Shown here one piece after another: positions 54,949 to 63,784 of a DNA stretch of 64,000 nucleotides. The stretch lies in assembly GCA_016793635.1 (NCBI GenBank), contig JAEUMD010000011.1, forward strand, positions 62,001 through 126,000. The letters are read 5' to 3'. This stretch comes from Hyphomicrobiaceae bacterium (GTDB lineage Bacteria > Pseudomonadota > Alphaproteobacteria > Rhizobiales > Hyphomicrobiaceae). Position numbers and translations under genes: made by a program. How positions within the stretch are numbered: the first letter of the stretch is position 1; every line of letters starts with the position of its first letter. The notes under the pieces are model-generated. The model worked only from the letters and a program-made list of their open reading frames with translations, searched no databases and was not told where the DNA came from.

Positions 54949-57900
54949 ATGTCCGCATCCCTTTTGACGTCGCGCCGCTTCGCACCGCTGTTCTGGTGCC
55001 AGTTTCTCTCAGCGCTCAACGATAATTTCGTCAAGAACGCCCTTGTCATACTCATTCTCTATCAGATCGGCGGCAGTGACGGTGCAACGCTGGTAACACT
55101 CGCCGGCGCCGTGCTGATCGCACCCTTCTTCATTCTCTCCGGGCTCGGCGGTGAACTCGCCGACCGCTACGACAAGGCCTTCATCGCCCGTCGGCTGAAA
55201 CTTGCCGAGATCCCCGTGGCGCTGATCGCGGCAACGGGGTTCCTGCTCCACTCGGTGCCGGTGTTGTTCGTCGCCCTCGGCCTTTACGGCGTCATCGGCG
55301 CGCTGTTCGGCCCGATCAAATACGGCATCCTGCCGGTGCACCTCGAAACGCGCGAACTACCCGCCGGAAACGCTCTCGTCGAAGGCGCGACCTTCCTTGC
55401 GATCCTCGCCGGCACCATCGCAGGCGGAATGGCGATGACGCCGGGCACCGACGTGTGGCCCCTCGCCATCACGGTCGTCACGCTCGCCATCGTTTGCTGG
55501 CTCACCGCCCACGCGATCCCGCCGACCGGCGAAGCCGCTCCGCACTTGAAGATCGCCGCCAACCCGTGGACTTCGACGGTCCACCTGGTGCGCGACCTCA
55601 AGGCGGACCGGCGCCTTTGGATCGGCGGTCTCGTCACGTCCTGGTTCTGGCTGGTCGGGGCCGTTGCCCTCTCGCTCCTACCGCCACTGCTCAAGGACGC
55701 GGTCGGCGGCACCAAGGATGTCGTTACCGCTGGCCTCGTCGTCTTCACCCTGGGCATTGCAGTCGGATCGATGCTCGCCGCGCGGGCGAGCAAGAACCGG
55801 CCGAACCTCGCGCTCGTCCCTGTCGGCGCGGCGCTGATGGGCGCCTCCGCAATTCTCCTCGCCTCGGTTGCCTCGACGCTCGTTCCGGCGAACCCGCCGC
55901 TCGCGCTCGACGGCTTCCTTGCGTCCGCCTCGGGCGTCACGCTGCTAGCCGGTCTCGCTGGCCTCGCCATTGCTGGCGGCCTCTACATCGTCCCGTCCTT
56001 CGCCGCGGTACAGACTTGGGCCCCGGCCGACCGGCGTGCCCGCGTCATCGGCGCCTGCAACGTTCTGAACGCCGCCTTCATGACCGTTGGCGGCCTCGGC
56101 CTCGCCGCCCTTCAGTACACAGGCGCCTCCTTGCCATGGCTGCTCCTGGCCCTCGGTCTCGCGAACTTCGTGGTCATGGGCCTCGTCATGCGCGCCTGGG
56201 GACGCGAGGGCCTGCAGGACCTCGGCATGTTCCTGTTCAATACCTTCCTCGGTGTCGAGGTGACCGGCCGCGAGAACCTTCCCAAGGAGGGCGAGCGGGC
56301 GATCATCGCGCCGAACCACGTCAGCCTGCTCGACGCCGCGCTGATGTACTCGCTGCTGCCGTCGCACGCAGGCTTCGCCATCGATACAGGCATGGCCAAT
56401 ACGTGGTGGGTGAAGCCGTTCCTGAAGCTCGCCAAGGCATGGCCCATCGATCCGACGCGGCCGCTCGGTACGCGCAGCCTGATCAATCACGTCAAGGCCG
56501 GCGAGACGCTGGTGATCTTCCCCGAGGGCCGTCTCACCGTTACCGGCGGGCTGATGAAGGTCTACGACGGCACGGCGATGATCGCCGACAAGGCCGATGC
56601 CATCATCGTCCCCGTGCGTATCGACGGCCTGGAGCGCTCCAAGTTCGGCTATCTCAGCGCTCAGCAGACGAAGAAGGTTTGGTTTCCCAAGACGCGCGTC
56701 ACCATCCTGCCGCCCGTCGACCTGCCGGTGGATCCCGCTCTGAAAGGCCGCATGCGCCGCCAGGCCGCCGGCGCCGCGCTTCAGGACATCATGGTGGAGG
56801 CGGCGGTGAAGACCGCTCCGATCGACCAGACGCTGTTCGAGGCGCTCGTCCTCGCGCGCGACGAGCGCGATACCGGCAAACCGGCCGTCGAGGACCCGCT
56901 CGGCACGAAGCTCTCCTACAAGCGGCTCATCACGGCATCGCAGGTACTCGGCTCCAAGCTGGTGCCTTACGCGAGCGTCGGTGAAGCGGTTGGCGTGCTG
57001 CTGCCGAACTCTGCCGGTGTCGCGGTGACGTTCTTCGCGCTCCAGTCGATCGGCCGGGTGCCCGCCATGCTGAACTTCTCGGCCGGCGCGCAGAACATGG
57101 CCGCCGCGTGCCGTGCTGCCGAGGTCAAGGTGATCCTCACGTCACGCGCGTTCATCGAGAAGGCCCGCCTAGGTGAGGCCATTGCCAAGCTGTCGGAGAC
57201 GGCCAAGGTCGTCTATCTCGAGGACGTCAAGGCGACGATCGGGCTCGCCGACAAGCTCAACGGCCTACGTCTCGGTTCAAAGCCGCAGGTCAAACGCAAA
57301 CCCGACGACCCCGCCGCGATCCTGTTCACTTCGGGAAGCGAGGGCACGCCGAAGGGAGTCGTTCTGAGCCACAAGAACATCCTCGCCAACGCCACGCAGA
57401 GCTTGACGCGCGTCGCCGTCAACGGCAGCGACAAGGTGTTCAACGTGTTGCCGGTGTTCCACTCGTTCGGACTGACGGCCGGCCTTGTCATGCCACTGGT
57501 CGCGGGCGTGCCCGTCTATCTCTATCCTTCCCCGCTGCACTACAGAATTGTTCCGGAGCTCGTCTATCAGTCGAACGCAACCATCCTGTTCGGTACTGAC
57601 ACGTTCCTCAACGGTTATGCGCGCGCCGCCCATCCCTACGACTTCGCTCGCGTGCGCCTCGTCCTCGCTGGCGCCGAGGCGGTGAAGGAGCGCACCCGTC
57701 AGGTCTACATGGAGCGCTTCGGCGTGCGCATTCTCGAGGGCTACGGCGTCACCGAGACGGCACCGGTTCTCGCTATCAACACGCCGCTCGCCAACAAGGC
57801 CGGCACCGTCGGGCGGCTCTCGCCGCTGATGGAGGCCCGCCTCGAGCAGGTGCCCGGCATCGACGAGGGCGGACGCCTCTACGTGCGCGGCCCCAACGTC

Positions 57901-58350
57901 ATGCTCGGCTACCTGCGCGCTGAGAACCCGGGCGTGCTGGAACCGCCGCACAACGGATGGCACGATACCGGCGATATCGTCAGCATCGACGCCCAGGGCT
58001 TCATCCGTATTCTCGGCCGCGCCAAGCGCTTCGCCAAAATCGGCGGCGAAATGGTCTCACTCTCGGCAGTCGAGGCGATGGCTGCCGAGGTTTGGCCCGC
58101 TGCGCTATCGGTCGTCGTCGCCGTGCCTGACGCCCGCAAGGGTGAGCGCCTCGTGCTCATCACCGCCAACGACAAGGCGACACGGGCAGACCTCCTCGCC
58201 TACGCCAAGGCGCGCGGCATCCCTGAGTTGTCGGTTCCAGGTGACATCCTCACCGTCGCATCCGTTCCGCTGCTCGGTTCGGGCAAGCCCGATTACGTCG
58301 CATCTCTCGCACTCGCCAAGGAGGCGATGGCGAAGCGCGCCGCCGCCTGA
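54949..58350 (+). CDS. Acyl-[ACP]-phospholipid acyltransferase/acyl-ACP synthetase (Aas-like fusion)
   Basis: A 1133-residue three-domain membrane protein. It consists of an MFS lysophospholipid transporter-like part (LplT type, about residues 1-415, 12 hydrophobic segments), a PlsC acyltransferase (about 430-620) with the HxxxxD motif in NHVSLLDA and the phosphate-binding FPEGRLT, and an AMP-forming synthetase (about 640-1130) with TSGSEGTPKGVVLSH and GYGVTETAP. It imports and re-acylates lysophospholipids with free fatty acid. In E. coli LplT and Aas are separate; the triple fusion is common in alphaproteobacteria. GAGGACC precedes ATG 54949. Confidence 0.94.
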   Translation: MSASLLTSRRFAPLFWCQFLSALNDNFVKNALVILILYQIGGSDGATLVTLAGAVLIAPFFILSGLGGELADRYDKAFIARRLKLAEIPVALIAATGFLLHSVPVLFVALGLYGVIGALFGPIKYGILPVHLETRELPAGNALVEGATFLAILAGTIAGGMAMTPGTDVWPLAITVVTLAIVCWLTAHAIPPTGEAAPHLKIAANPWTSTVHLVRDLKADRRLWIGGLVTSWFWLVGAVALSLLPPLLKDAVGGTKDVVTAGLVVFTLGIAVGSMLAARASKNRPNLALVPVGAALMGASAILLASVASTLVPANPPLALDGFLASASGVTLLAGLAGLAIAGGLYIVPSFAAVQTWAPADRRARVIGACNVLNAAFMTVGGLGLAALQYTGASLPWLLLALGLANFVVMGLVMRAWGREGLQDLGMFLFNTFLGVEVTGRENLPKEGERAIIAPNHVSLLDAALMYSLLPSHAGFAIDTGMANTWWVKPFLKLAKAWPIDPTRPLGTRSLINHVKAGETLVIFPEGRLTVTGGLMKVYDGTAMIADKADAIIVPVRIDGLERSKFGYLSAQQTKKVWFPKTRVTILPPVDLPVDPALKGRMRRQAAGAALQDIMVEAAVKTAPIDQTLFEALVLARDERDTGKPAVEDPLGTKLSYKRLITASQVLGSKLVPYASVGEAVGVLLPNSAGVAVTFFALQSIGRVPAMLNFSAGAQNMAAACRAAEVKVILTSRAFIEKARLGEAIAKLSETAKVVYLEDVKATIGLADKLNGLRLGSKPQVKRKPDDPAAILFTSGSEGTPKGVVLSHKNILANATQSLTRVAVNGSDKVFNVLPVFHSFGLTAGLVMPLVAGVPVYLYPSPLHYRIVPELVYQSNATILFGTDTFLNGYARAAHPYDFARVRLVLAGAEAVKERTRQVYMERFGVRILEGYGVTETAPVLAINTPLANKAGTVGRLSPLMEARLEQVPGIDEGGRLYVRGPNVMLGYLRAENPGVLEPPHNGWHDTGDIVSIDAQGFIRILGRAKRFAKIGGEMVSLSAVEAMAAEVWPAALSVVVAVPDARKGERLVLITANDKATRADLLAYAKARGIPELSVPGDILTVASVPLLGSGKPDYVASLALAKEAMAKRAAA

Positions 58351-58617
58351 CGGGCGGACCGAATATGACGCTGTTACAATGGGGTGTGGGCGCCGAGATG
58401 GCCCACACCGAACAGCGAGCGGCCATCTAACGAATTCGTGAGCAAGCGTGACTTGCCCGACTCCGCCCCTGCGTGATTATGTTTTCAGCAACGGGAAGGC
58501 ACGAAATATAACGGGCCTTCGAAGACTGAGACGGGGTTCTGACGGATAACCGTCTTGGTGGGTATACCCTCGGCGGGGTTAGCCCGGTTGAGAAGCAATC
58601 CAACAGGAGGAATTATC

Positions 58618-58707
58618 ATGAAGGTTTGGACGAAGCCGCAGGTTTCCGAGCAGGAAGTTGGTCTCGAGGTCACGAGCTACCTCCCGGCTGAGATCGACAT
58701 CATCTAA
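58618..58707 (+). CDS. pqqA: PQQ precursor peptide PqqA
   Basis: A 29-residue peptide (MKVWTKPQVSEQEVGLEVTSY at the start, ending EIDII) that is the substrate for PQQ. Glu17 and Tyr21 in E-x3-Y are cross-linked by PqqE and become the cofactor. AGGAGG seven bases upstream gives strong translation. First gene of pqqABCDE; a hairpin follows the stop. Confidence 0.97.
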   Translation: MKVWTKPQVSEQEVGLEVTSYLPAEIDII

Positions 58708-58722
58708 GGTGTCGTCAAGCTC

Positions 58723-58737
58723 GCCCACCCTGTGGGC
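58723..58737 (+). other. Stem-loop between pqqA and pqqB
   Basis: GCCCAC-CCT-GTGGGC, 16 bases after the pqqA stop and with no T run. It probably stabilises a short pqqA message or attenuates reading into pqqB, giving excess PqqA. Confidence 0.55.
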
Positions 58738-58859
58738 AGTTTGGGCGCGGCGGTCGAGCATCTCGGCCGCCGTCGTCATTTGAGCCCCCTTTATCCCGAC
58801 TTTCGCGGTGAAGCTTGCACTCGGCGGTGCGGCTTTCGCGCCCGCGCGATTGGCGTGCA

Positions 58860-59792
58860 ATGATCATCAGGATTTTAGGATCGGCCGCAGGCGGCGGATT
58901 TCCGCAATGGAACTGCAACTGCCGCAACTGTGCCGACGTCCGAGCCGGTAAACCCGGCTTTCGCCCCCGCACGCAGTCCTCCCTCGCCGTCAGCCGCGAC
59001 GGTAAGAGCTGGGTGCTTCTCAACGCCTCTCCCGATCTTCGCCAGCAGATCAACGACACGCCCGCTCTGGGCTCGCTGGCCGAAGGCAGCCTCCGTAACA
59101 GCCCGATCAAGGCGGCGGTGCTGACCAACGGTGACGTCGACCACATCATCGGCCTCATCAACCTGCGCGAGATGGAGCCGCTGACGGTCTACGGTTCCGA
59201 CCGCGTGCTCGCAACCATCGCCGCGAACGCGGTCTTCAACGTCCTCGACAAGGGCAAGGTCGCCCGCCGCGAGTTGCCCCTCGACCAACCGACGAACCTT
59301 GCCGGGGCGGACGGACCGCTCGGCATCACCGTTACCGCGTTCGCCGTGCCGGGCAAGGTCGCGCTCTATCTGGAGGACGCGAGCAAGGGCGCCAATTTCG
59401 GCTCCGAGGCGGGTGATACCATCGGCCTCGAGGTGCGCGACGAGGCGACCGGCAAGGCCTTCTATTACGTACCCGGTTGCGCGGAAGTCGATGCCCGCCT
59501 CGGCGAACGGCTGAAGGGCGCCGCGCTCGTCCTTTTCGACGGCACGCTCTACACCGACGACGAGATGCTTCAGGCGGGCCTGATGCCGAAGACCGGCAAA
59601 CGCATGGGGCACATATCGATTTCCGGGCCCGACGGCTCGATCGCCGCGTTCGCCAAGCTCGGCGTCGCGCGCAAGATTTACGTTCACATCAACAATTCTA
59701 ACCCAGTGCTCAACGAGAGCTCCGAGCCCCGCAAGGCGACGGAAGCCGCAGGCTGGGAAGTCGGGTACGACGGCATGGAGGTACGCTTATGA
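58860..59792 (+). CDS. pqqB: PQQ biosynthesis protein PqqB
   Basis: A 310-residue metallo-beta-lactamase-fold iron hydroxylase that oxidises the Tyr ring of the PQQ precursor. It has the Cys-rich zinc-like motif FPQWNCNCRNCADVRAG near residues 15-31, LNASPDLRQQ and the modified metal motif TNGDVDHIIGL, plus a late HINNSNP. ATG 58860 (MIIRILGSAAGGG) is the family start; the ribosome site is weak, so coupling to pqqA translation is possible. Overlaps pqqC by four bases. Confidence 0.96.
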   Translation: MIIRILGSAAGGGFPQWNCNCRNCADVRAGKPGFRPRTQSSLAVSRDGKSWVLLNASPDLRQQINDTPALGSLAEGSLRNSPIKAAVLTNGDVDHIIGLINLREMEPLTVYGSDRVLATIAANAVFNVLDKGKVARRELPLDQPTNLAGADGPLGITVTAFAVPGKVALYLEDASKGANFGSEAGDTIGLEVRDEATGKAFYYVPGCAEVDARLGERLKGAALVLFDGTLYTDDEMLQAGLMPKTGKRMGHISISGPDGSIAAFAKLGVARKIYVHINNSNPVLNESSEPRKATEAAGWEVGYDGMEVRL

Positions 59793-60556
59793 GTGACCGC
59801 AGAACTGGCGAGACCGCGCAGCGCGGCGACATGTGGAGCGCAGACGAATTCGAGGCGGCGATCCGCGCCGTCGGGGCGGAGCGCTACCACGACAAGCACC
59901 CGTTCCATAAGCTGCTGCACGGGGGCAAGCTCAACAAGGGCCAGGTACAGGCCTGGGCGCTCAATCGCTACTGCTATCAGGCTGCGGTTCCGCGCAAGGA
60001 TGCCGCACTCATGGCCCGCTGCCACGACCGCGAACTGCGCCGCGAGTGGATGCACCGCATTCTCGATCATGACGGTTCCGGCCCCGAGGAGCCGGGCGGC
60101 ATCGAGCGCTGGCTGGTGCTGACAGACGGCCTCGGCCTCGATCGCGACTACGTCATCAGCCGCAAGGGCGCGCTGGCGGCGACCAAGTTCGCCGTCGAAG
60201 CCTACGTGAATTTCGTCCGCGAGCAGCCGCTGACGATCGCGGTCGCCTCGTCACTGACCGAGCTGTTCGCCCCGAAAATCCATCGCGAGCGCATCTCCGG
60301 CATGCTGGAGAACTACGATTTCATCGACGACAAGGTGATGGCGTACTTCCGCCGCCGCCTCGATCAGGCCCCACGCGACGCCGATTTCGCACTCGCCTAC
60401 ATCAAGGAGCACGCCCGCACCCGCGAAGAGCAGGAAGCCTGTGTCGACGCGGTCCGCTTCAAGTGCGACGTCCTGTGGGTCCAGCTCGACGCCCTTCACC
60501 ACGCCTATTTCGAGCCCGGCAACATTCCGCCCGGCGCGTTCCGTCCGGAGTCCTGA
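59789..60556 (+). CDS. pqqC: PQQ synthase PqqC
   Basis: A 255-residue all-helical, cofactor-free oxidase carrying out the final ring closure and eight-electron oxidation to PQQ. It has RYHDKHPFHKLLHGGKL, NRYCYQAAVPRKDAALMARC, HRERISGMLENYDFID and a C-terminal HHAYFEPG. The start overlaps pqqB (ATGA). It is not fused to PqqD, unlike in Methylobacterium. Confidence 0.97.
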   Translation: MSDRRTGETAQRGDMWSADEFEAAIRAVGAERYHDKHPFHKLLHGGKLNKGQVQAWALNRYCYQAAVPRKDAALMARCHDRELRREWMHRILDHDGSGPEEPGGIERWLVLTDGLGLDRDYVISRKGALAATKFAVEAYVNFVREQPLTIAVASSLTELFAPKIHRERISGMLENYDFIDDKVMAYFRRRLDQAPRDADFALAYIKEHARTREEQEACVDAVRFKCDVLWVQLDALHHAYFEPGNIPPGAFRPES

Positions 60557-60558
60557 CC

Positions 60559-60906
60559 ATGGCGGAAAGCCCCGCTTCCGGTGCCACGCCCGGCGCCACC
60601 CCCACCCCGACCCGGCTGATCGTCGCCGAGGCGACGGTGGTCGTGATGCCGCGCCACATCAAGCTCCGCCACGACGCGGGGCGCGGCGTCTGGCTGATTC
60701 TGGCACCGGAGCGAGTGTTCAGCCCGGACCCCATCGCCGTCGAGGTGTTGCGGATGCTCGACGGCCAGATCAACGTCGGCGGCATCGCCGACAAGCTGGC
60801 CGCCGACTATCACGCCCCGCGCGATCAGATCCTCGGCGACGTCGTCGCCATGCTGCAGGACCTGGCCGACAAAGGCGTGGTACGGGCTGCGGCTGCAAAG
60901 TCGTGA
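60559..60906 (+). CDS. pqqD: PqqA-binding chaperone PqqD
   Basis: A 115-residue RiPP recognition element that presents PqqA to PqqE. The core PRHIKLRHDAGRGVWLILAPERVFSPDPIAVEVL is preceded by an unusual Ala/Thr/Pro-rich lead of about 30 residues. ATG 60559 lies two bases after the pqqC stop. Confidence 0.93.
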   Translation: MAESPASGATPGATPTPTRLIVAEATVVVMPRHIKLRHDAGRGVWLILAPERVFSPDPIAVEVLRMLDGQINVGGIADKLAADYHAPRDQILGDVVAMLQDLADKGVVRAAAAKS

Positions 60907-61016
60907 GCCGCGCGCCGGTACGGCCGCGCGAGGCGAGAAGCTGAGGCGGACGGACCAGGGCCGAACGTCGAGACCGCGAGACTTCACCCGCCTTGAGAGC
61001 CGGGAGTAACGAGGCC

Positions 61017-62198
61017 ATGAACGAAATTACACCGACCGTAAAGACGGAGGCCGCCGCCTCACCCGCATGCGCCCGCGCCCCCGTCGGCCTGCTGGCAGAG
61101 TTGACGCATCGCTGCCCGCTCCAGTGCCCGTACTGTTCCAACCCGCTCGACCTCGAGCGCTCCAACGTCGAGCTTTCGACGGCGGATTGGCAGAAGGTGA
61201 TGCGCGAGGCCGCGGCGCTCGGCATCCTGCAGATCCACCTTTCCGGCGGTGAGCCGACAGCACGCAAGGATCTCGACGACATCGTGCAGACGGCGGCAGA
61301 GGTCGGCCTTTATACCAACCTCATCACCGCTGGCGTGCTGCTGACGAAAGAGCGCCTCGCCCGCCTCGCGGAGCTCGGCCTCGATCACGTCCAGCTCTCG
61401 ATTCAAGACGTTGACCCCGATAATGCAGACCGCATCGCCGCCTACAAGGGAGGCGCCGCCAAGAAGCGCGAAGTCGCGCGCTGGGTGAAGGAGCTCGGCC
61501 TACCGCTCACCGTGAATGCTCCGATCCATCGCCAGAACATCAAGTCGATGTCGAAGATCATCGATTATGCCGTCGAGGTCGGCGCCGGCCGGCTCGAAGT
61601 CGCGCACATCCAGTACTACGCGTGGGCGCTGAAGAACCGCGCGGCACTGATGCCGACGCGCGAGGACTTCATGAAGACGGCGGAGATCGTCGAGGCCGCC
61701 AAGGAACGCCTGAAGGGCATCCTCGTCATCGATTTCGTCGTGCCCGACTATTACGCCAAGTATCCCAAACCCTGCATGGGAGGCTGGGGCCGCGGCATCA
61801 TCAACGTCACGCCGTCGGGCCGCGTGCTGCCATGCCACGCCGCGGAATCGCTTCCCGGCCTGACCTTCGACAATGTTCGCGACCGCGCGCTGGGCGACAT
61901 CTGGCTCAATGGAGATGCCTTCCAGAAGTATCGCGGCACCGATTGGATGAAGGAACCGTGCCGATCGTGCTCGAGGAAGGAAATCGATTTCGGCGGTTGC
62001 CGCTGCCAGGCGTTCGCGCTGACCGGAGACGCCACGAACACCGATCCGGCCTGCTCACTTTCGCCGTTGCACGAGGAGTGGGCGAAGGTGGCCGAGGTTG
62101 AAAGCCACCGCGAACCGCCGGAATTCATCTACCGCCGCGTCGGTAAATCCGGCGCCCAGGGAGGCCACTCGGATGGCGGGCAGCAGGAGAACGTGTAG
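61017..62198 (+). CDS. pqqE: PqqA peptide cyclase PqqE
   Basis: A 393-residue radical SAM/SPASM enzyme that links Glu and Tyr of PqqA. The radical SAM motif [14 protein letters not shown] is near residues 28-41. The SPASM domain near the C-terminus has [36 protein letters not shown] and a final Cys for auxiliary clusters. ATG 61017 follows GGGAGTAACGAGG. The last gene of the pqq operon, about 110 bases after pqqD. Confidence 0.97.
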   Translation: MNEITPTVKTEAAASPACARAPVGLLAELTHRCPLQCPYCSNPLDLERSNVELSTADWQKVMREAAALGILQIHLSGGEPTARKDLDDIVQTAAEVGLYTNLITAGVLLTKERLARLAELGLDHVQLSIQDVDPDNADRIAAYKGGAAKKREVARWVKELGLPLTVNAPIHRQNIKSMSKIIDYAVEVGAGRLEVAHIQYYAWALKNRAALMPTREDFMKTAEIVEAAKERLKGILVIDFVVPDYYAKYPKPCMGGWGRGIINVTPSGRVLPCHAAESLPGLTFDNVRDRALGDIWLNGDAFQKYRGTDWMKEPCRSCSRKEIDFGGCRCQAFALTGDATNTDPACSLSPLHEEWAKVAEVESHREPPEFIYRRVGKSGAQGGHSDGGQQENV

Positions 62199-62518
62199 AG
62201 CACTGCCCGATGCCGCTATTCGATCAGGGGGAACCGCGAGCGGTGTCCCGGATCGGTGAAGTCGCTCGCCCCCTTGACGTCCCGAACATCGTCATCCGAC
62301 GGCTTGTGCGCGCGCATTTCCGAGCGGTCGGAGGGTGCTTTAGGCGATCTGCGACAGGAACATCTCCTACGAACCGGTTCATGGACGGTTCACGCCCGCC
62401 ATGGTACCTGCACCAGTATGTCGCGGAACGGCAGGAACCGGTTGCCTCTGCAAGAGGCAGGGTCTATCCGTCTCTGCGATAGGGTGGTCTCAATAGTCCT
62501 CAGGAGGAACGTTTTACA
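62199..62518. other. Intergenic region, pqqE/cytochrome c
   Basis: About 320 bases. It carries the palindrome GAACCGGTTC (62371-62380), a second GAACCGGTT at about 62436, and a perfect hairpin TGCCTCT-GCA-AGAGGCA (62443-62459). These may control the cytochrome gene, whose AGGAGG lies at about 62502. No gene is convincing here. Confidence 0.45.
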
Positions 62519-62884
62519 ATGCGCAAGTGGGTTATGGCGGCGGCCGCTCTGGCTGCTCTTCCGTCTGTCGCATCGGCTCAGGACGCCGAGGCCGGCAAGG
62601 CCGTGTTCAAGAAGTGCCTCGCCTGCCACGCGGTTGGCCCCGATGCCAAGAACAAGGTCGGCCCGGTCCTCAACGGGATCGTCGGCCGCAAGGCTGGCGC
62701 CGTCGAAGGCTTCAACTACTCGGACGCGATGAAGGCCGCTGGCAAGACCTGGGACGAGGCGACGCTCGACGCCTACCTCGCCGATCCGAAGGGCTACATT
62801 CCCGGCAACAAGATGGTGTTCGTCGGCGTCAAGGACGAGGCCGACCGCAAGAACCTCATCGCCTTCCTGAAAGACCAGAAGTGA
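62519..62884 (+). CDS. Soluble class I cytochrome c (c2/c550 type)
   Basis: A 121-residue periplasmic cytochrome. The signal peptide ends ASAQD; heme motif CLACH is near residues 33-37 and the axial Met lies in PGNKMVFVGV. KNKVGPVLNGIVGRKAG and FNYSDAMK are typical of c2-type cytochromes. In methylotrophs a protein of this type (cytochrome cH) takes electrons from the methanol dehydrogenase cytochrome to the terminal oxidase; this is likely here given the pqq and xox genes. AGGAGG precedes the ATG. Confidence 0.93.
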   Translation: MRKWVMAAAALAALPSVASAQDAEAGKAVFKKCLACHAVGPDAKNKVGPVLNGIVGRKAGAVEGFNYSDAMKAAGKTWDEATLDAYLADPKGYIPGNKMVFVGVKDEADRKNLIAFLKDQK

Positions 62885-62912
62885 TCTCTCGGCCCATGGC
62901 CTGAGACATCAG

Positions 62913-62943
62913 CGGCGCTGCGGAACTCCGCAGCGCCGTTTCT
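62913..62943 (+). terminator. Intrinsic terminator of the cytochrome c gene
   Basis: CGGCGCTGCGG and CCGCAGCGCCG arms around AACT, followed by TTTCT, about 30 bases after the stop. It may also act for folK from the other side less well. Confidence 0.9.
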
Positions 62944-62999
62944 GTATGCCGACGACACGGCAGATCGGAGCCCCGCTCGCCGTGCCCGCTGCCCGGAGA

Positions 63000-63494
63000 T
63001 CAATCGCCGAAAGGCTCGACACCAGTCCGGTCGGCGCGCCTCAGCCATTCCGCGACCGTCGCGCCTGATATGACGAGATCTGGCGCGATATCGGCAAGTG
63101 GCGCGAGCACGAAAGCGCGCTCGGTAATGCGCGGGTGCGGCAGCACCAGATCGGGCTCGTTCACCGCGCCGGCCTTGTGCACCAGCACGTCGAGATCGAT
63201 GACGCGGGGACCCCACTTCTCGGTGCGCACGCGCCCGAGTTGACGCTCCACCTCGAGGCAGCGCGCGAGCAAATCCGCAGGCCCGAGATCGGTTGCCACA
63301 CCGGCACACGCGTTGGCGAACCAGGGTTGATCCGTCTTACCCCACGGCGGCGTCTTGAAATCGCGGGAGCGCGCCTCGACGCGCACATCGCCCTGCTCTG
63401 TCAGCAGTTCGAGTGCCCGTGACATGTTGGCGCGGATGTCGCCGATATTGGAGCCGAGCGCGATGATCGCGTCGTAGGGGCTTGAAGCTGGCAT
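63000..63494 (-). CDS. folK: HPPK, folate pathway pyrophosphokinase
   Basis: A 164-residue enzyme moving pyrophosphate from ATP to 6-hydroxymethyl-dihydropterin. It has YDAIIALGSNIGD at the start, QPWFANACAGV, LARCLEVERQLGRVRTEKWGPRVIDLDVLV with the metal-binding Asp pair, and LPHPRITERAFVLAPL. ATG 63494 gives the family start; the ribosome site is weak. No folP or folB gene lies just upstream. Confidence 0.95.
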   Translation of the reverse strand: MPASSPYDAIIALGSNIGDIRANMSRALELLTEQGDVRVEARSRDFKTPPWGKTDQPWFANACAGVATDLGPADLLARCLEVERQLGRVRTEKWGPRVIDLDVLVHKAGAVNEPDLVLPHPRITERAFVLAPLADIAPDLVISGATVAEWLRRADRTGVEPFGD

Positions 63495-63598
63495 GAACAG
63501 GGTCCAGAGCGAGGGAGAGTCCGCCGACCGACTGGCCGAGGACCGTCGCATTCGGCGGCGTCGGTCGCATCGCGTGATGACCGGGAGGGGAGCGTCCA

Positions 63599-63784
63599 TC
63601 ATAGGGAGGCTGGCGGGCGCAGTCGAGCGCCGCGGTCAGTTGCGATCGTCGCGACGGAAGCCCCACGCGCCTCCATCGCGAGCGCGAAACGCAGGCGTGC
63701 CTCGGCTTCGGTGGCAACCATGGACACGGCAAGAATGGCACCGGCGGTCTGCCGGCGCGCTTGCAGATCAGACGGTGCGCTCAC
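63599..63784 (-). CDS. Possible small protein, unknown
   Basis: A 61-residue frame from a GTG start at 63784, overlapping the end of the LuxR-type gene by 17 bases. The translation (SAPSDLQARRQTAGAILAVSMVATEAEARLRFALAMEARGA, shortened) is Ala/Arg-rich and plausible as a helical peptide, but no family is recognised and the ribosome site is weak. It may be non-coding. Confidence 0.25.
   Translation of the reverse strand: MSAPSDLQARRQTAGAILAVSMVATEAEARLRFALAMEARGASVATIATDRGARLRPPASL

Noticed and set aside
62210-62482. Possible 90-codon gene between pqqE and cytochrome c
   Set aside because: No ribosome site and no protein-like pattern; the palindromes there suggest a control region.
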